From Planctomycetota bacterium (GTDB lineage Bacteria; Planctomycetota; UBA1135; GCA-002686595), in NCBI GenBank assembly GCA_014238415.1, contig JABABA010000018.1, forward strand, positions 1-64,000: a stretch of 64,000 nt of DNA, given 5' to 3'. A program made the translations under genes and the position numbers. Positions 63,308-64,000 of this stretch are shown piece after piece. Under the pieces are notes generated by a model. That model did not search any database. It worked only from the letters and a program-made list of their open reading frames with translations, and was not told where the DNA came from. Each line of letters begins with the position of its first letter. Position 1 is the stretch's first letter.

Positions 63308-64000
63308 ATGCGGAATCTCAGCTCGATTCTGGCTGGCTGCCTGCTGGGCTGCGCGCCGACCCTCGAACCTCCGCAACAGGTTGTGCTGGTGGTCTGCGAT
63401 ACCCTGCGAGCAGACCACCTGTCGCTCTACGGCTACTCAAGACCCACCAGCCCCAACCTGGAGGAACTGGCACAACGCTCGACGATCTACCACCGGGCTC
63501 AAGCCGCAGCACCCTGGACCCTGCCCTCACACGCCTCCATGTTCACGGGGCTCTATCCAACCGAGCACGGCGCGCACACCTGGTCAGAAGATGAGTTGGC
63601 AAGCCTGCGCAAGCAGGGCTGGTCCGAAGACAACAATGTGGGACCCCTGGCGGACCACTACATCACTCTGGCTGAGTACTTTGCCGAGAGGGGCTGGGCC
63701 ACGGGCGCAGTGGTAGCCAATGTCGCCTACATGGACGAACGCTTCGGCATCGCCCAGGGATTCGACACCTATTACCGCCAGAGGGGCCCGGTGGAAGAGA
63801 TCACCCGGCGTGCACTGCAGTTCATCAAAGCTCACCAAGAGGAATCCTTCTTCCTGTTCGTCAACCTGATGGACACTCACCGACCCTACAACCTGCGCCC
63901 CCACCCCCCCATTCCTGATCACTCCTCGGATGGCAACCTGCTCAAGCGCCTGGTACCTCTGATCCTAGATCCCGGAGCCGCCGCTCCCCCGGAACTGCTT
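63308..64000 (+). CDS. sulfatase-like lipoprotein, cut by right edge
   Basis: 231 codons from ATG 63308, open to the right edge. The lipoprotein signal ends with LLGC (about residues 11-14). The sulfatase fold begins VVLVVCDTLRADHLSLYGY (metal-binding aspartate). The active-site loop reads APWTLPSHASMFTG, with Thr in place of the Cys/Ser that becomes formylglycine in true sulfatases. The same change is seen in the protein at 6957. MDTHRPYNLRP is the next conserved block. It is likely a hydrolase or transferase of the alkaline phosphatase superfamily. Confidence 0.85.
   Translation, partial: MRNLSSILAGCLLGCAPTLEPPQQVVLVVCDTLRADHLSLYGYSRPTSPNLEELAQRSTIYHRAQAAAPWTLPSHASMFTGLYPTEHGAHTWSEDELASLRKQGWSEDNNVGPLADHYITLAEYFAERGWATGAVVANVAYMDERFGIAQGFDTYYRQRGPVEEITRRALQFIKAHQEESFFLFVNLMDTHRPYNLRPHPPIPDHSSDGNLLKRLVPLILDPGAAAPPELL

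Noticed and set aside
1..64000. tRNA, rRNA, CRISPR array, insertion sequence or integrase
   Set aside because: I looked for cloverleaf-like segments, regularly spaced repeats and transposase motifs by eye and found none. A tRNAscan, Rfam and ISfinder search would be the decisive test.

Overview
The window is 64 kb of dense, GC-rich bacterial DNA with about 40 genes and no rRNA, tRNA, CRISPR array, transposase or prophage gene that I could see. Several features together suggest a Gram-negative, probably marine, member of the Planctomycetota or a similar lineage: many secreted lipoproteins, sulfatase-like enzymes, FG-GAP/ASPIC-type proteins, a 4520-residue Calx-beta protein, a squalene-cyclase-like secreted protein with a discoidin domain, and a Wza/Wzz/Wzx/Wzy polysaccharide system. 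This assignment is inference from gene content, not from a marker gene.

Layout. 1-5.2 kb, mostly minus strand: a secreted thioredoxin-like protein (cut by the left edge), a Tat-exported sugar isomerase-like protein, a CobW-type GTPase, two small unknown proteins and a NadR-like ATPase. 5.4-8.9 kb, plus strand: a protein with two PilZ domains, a lipoprotein-type methyltransferase and a sulfatase-like lipoprotein. 9.3-48 kb: a large exopolysaccharide locus. It holds an initiating phosphoglycosyl transferase fused to a degenerate GGDEF-like domain, a secreted BACON/LamG/beta-helix lipoprotein, a Wzy-like polymerase, a B12-binding radical SAM enzyme, two glycosyltransferases, a pyruvyl transferase, an FrhB-type protein, a nucleotide-sugar dehydrogenase, the giant protein, a Wzx flippase, three paralogous C-methyltransferases, a glucose-1-phosphate cytidylyltransferase, an NAD-dependent epimerase, a PIG-L deacetylase, and a Wza-Wzz-CpsD-like export operon. 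48.1-51 kb: an FG-GAP/ASPIC protein split by one in-frame TGA. 51.1-64 kb: housekeeping-like and secreted proteins (SDR, S1-domain protein, toroid/discoidin protein, beta-lactamase-fold hydrolase, YciB, transglutaminase/hydrolase fusion, rhomboid protease, VWA protein, and a second sulfatase-like lipoprotein cut by the right edge).

How it works together (inference). The locus looks like a complete Wzy-dependent extracellular matrix factory. The phosphoglycosyl transferase starts the lipid-linked repeat unit. The glycosyltransferases and sugar-modifying enzymes elongate and decorate it with C-methyl, pyruvyl, uronic acid and deacetylated groups. Wzx flips it, Wzy and Wzz polymerise it, and Wza exports it. 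Two very large or multidomain secreted proteins encoded inside the same locus, one of them in the flippase operon, are candidates for protein partners of the polymer. The PilZ pair nearby and the GGDEF-like domain on the initiating enzyme hint at nucleotide-second-messenger control.

The most unusual observations are two otherwise continuous genes each interrupted by exactly one in-frame TGA, the giant protein within the flippase operon, a CpsD-like ATPase that has lost its P-loop lysine, and a SAM methyltransferase carrying a lipoprotein signal.
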